A DNA stretch of 5,542 bases, from assembly GCA_014380255.1 (NCBI GenBank), contig JACMKG010000457.1, positions 1-5,542 of the forward strand, read 5' to 3'. Below the pieces are notes generated by a model that saw only the letters and a list, made by a program, of their open reading frames with translations, was not told the origin of the DNA and made no database searches. Position 1 is the first letter of the stretch. Each line of letters opens with the position of its first letter. The DNA comes from Prolixibacteraceae bacterium. GTDB taxonomy: Bacteria > Bacteroidota > Bacteroidia > Bacteroidales > Prolixibacteraceae. Positions 4,760 to 5,542 of the stretch are shown here, one piece after another. The translations under genes were made by a program, and so were the position numbers.

Positions 4760-5542
4760 TCAACCTGCATTAATTAGTGCAAGTATTCCTCGGACATAGC
4801 CCAACGATTCGGCCAGCCCGGGAACCGGATCCTTGTCGTCCTTTTCATATTCAAAGGAAACAATTCCTAAGAATTTCTTTTTAACGACACTCTTCAGGAA
4901 ACCCGGGATATCGATCACCCCACGGCCTACTTCGATGGCCTTGCCATCTTTGTCGGAGCTCGTAACATCCTTGACATGGATTTCAAAGATACGGTCGAAA
5001 TAATCTTTCAGATCTGCCGAAGGGTCACGTTGAATGCGCTGTGTATGGCCAATATCCAGGCAAAGGCCCATGCGGGCATCCATATCCTTGATTCGTACAT
5101 AAGCGCTTTCGCAGCTTGGGTATACCAGGTCGCCCGGGCCATGGTTGTGTATAGCCAGACGGATATTGGTTTCTTTCACTTTCTTTTCGACATAGGGAAG
5201 CAAGGCATGCTGAGGCACCCCGATAATCATGTTCATGCCCGCTTTGCGCGCATACGCAAAGGCTGCATCCACTTCAGCTTCCGATTTCATATAAATAACG
5301 CCCCCTGAGCCAAGGTCCACGCCTGCGTCCTTGCATTTCTTCACCACCTCGGCAATTTCGGCATCCGAAGCCGTCAGTTTCAGGTGAAAGTCTTTTAACG
5401 AGATGTGTTTTATTCCAAGGCGTTGGCATACAGCCAGGGCATCATCGATGTTCATTTTGCGCAGCGTATAGGAAGCCAGTCCCAACTGAAGGGGCAGCGA
5501 AACAGGCTTTTTGGCCGGAGCAACAGCTGAGTGAGCCACACC
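4760..5542 (-). CDS. Xylose-isomerase-like TIM-barrel protein (sugar phosphate isomerase/epimerase family), 5' end cut off
   Basis: The 260 visible residues belong to the AP-endonuclease-2/xylose-isomerase-like TIM-barrel superfamily, which contains sugar isomerases, epimerases, inosose dehydratases and 3-keto-glycoside lyases. Counting the GTG codon at 5539 as residue 1, I see LGLASYTLRK (strand 1, 19-28), AIHNHG (129-134), LCLDIGH (159-165), EIHVKD (186-191) and SFEYEKD (228-234). D162, H188 and E230 fit metal ligands. The frame is open to the window edge, and the only early start is an internal GTG; the stretch AHSAVAPAKKP before the barrel resembles the end of a signal peptide. So the true start is outside and the protein is probably exported. 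It lies upstream of the exported Gfo/Idh/MocA gene, and the pair fits a shared sugar pathway. The exact reaction cannot be told from sequence. Confidence 0.9.
   Translation of the reverse strand, partial: GVAHSAVAPAKKPVSLPLQLGLASYTLRKMNIDDALAVCQRLGIKHISLKDFHLKLTASDAEIAEVVKKCKDAGVDLGSGGVIYMKSEAEVDAAFAYARKAGMNMIIGVPQHALLPYVEKKVKETNIRLAIHNHGPGDLVYPSCESAYVRIKDMDARMGLCLDIGHTQRIQRDPSADLKDYFDRIFEIHVKDVTSSDKDGKAIEVGRGVIDIPGFLKSVVKKKFLGIVSFEYEKDDKDPVPGLAESLGYVRGILALINAG

Overview
The window looks like a chromosomal segment of a Bacteroidota bacterium, probably from a Chitinophagales-, Cytophagales- or Sphingobacteriales-like lineage. The reasons are the protein families (DUF6132, a DUF6807/PmoA-like secreted protein, Tat-exported Gfo/Idh/MocA oxidoreductase, xylose-isomerase-like TIM barrel), AT-rich leaders without clear Shine-Dalgarno sequences, and a TAnnTTTG-type promoter. 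The assignment to Bacteroidota is inference; nothing in the window identifies a genus. All seven genes are on the minus strand, so transcription runs from the right edge to the left.

Right part (5542 to about 2045): a xylose-isomerase-like TIM-barrel protein cut by the window edge, a Tat-exported Gfo/Idh/MocA oxidoreductase, and a DUF6807 protein with a signal peptide. A strong hairpin terminator separates the oxidoreductase from the DUF6807 gene, which has its own promoter and a small terminator. The combination suggests sugar or glycoside chemistry outside the cytoplasm, possibly oxidative (3-keto) glycoside processing; this is inference. Middle (1961 to 1623): a single small cupin resembling KdgF, with a 16-bp palindrome upstream. 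Left part (1079 to 77): a compact redox operon of a DUF6132 membrane protein, a thioredoxin (8-nt overlap) and a Bcp/PrxQ peroxiredoxin (30-nt gap). Thioredoxin is the usual electron donor for such peroxiredoxins.

The most striking content is between the genes. Nearly every sizeable spacer carries a different family of short-unit, degenerate repeats: an octamer array at the left edge that supplies the stop codon of bcp; an 11-bp repeat array that flips orientation at a central TGCA (1401-1481); a short ATGG octamer array and a 33-bp inverted repeat built of 7-8-bp units after the oxidoreductase (3069-3205); CTGGCNN heptamers in opposite orientations before it (4594-4711); and a small GC-rich palindrome that contains the stop codon of the DUF6807 gene. 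I see no rRNA, tRNA, insertion sequence, CRISPR array or phage gene.
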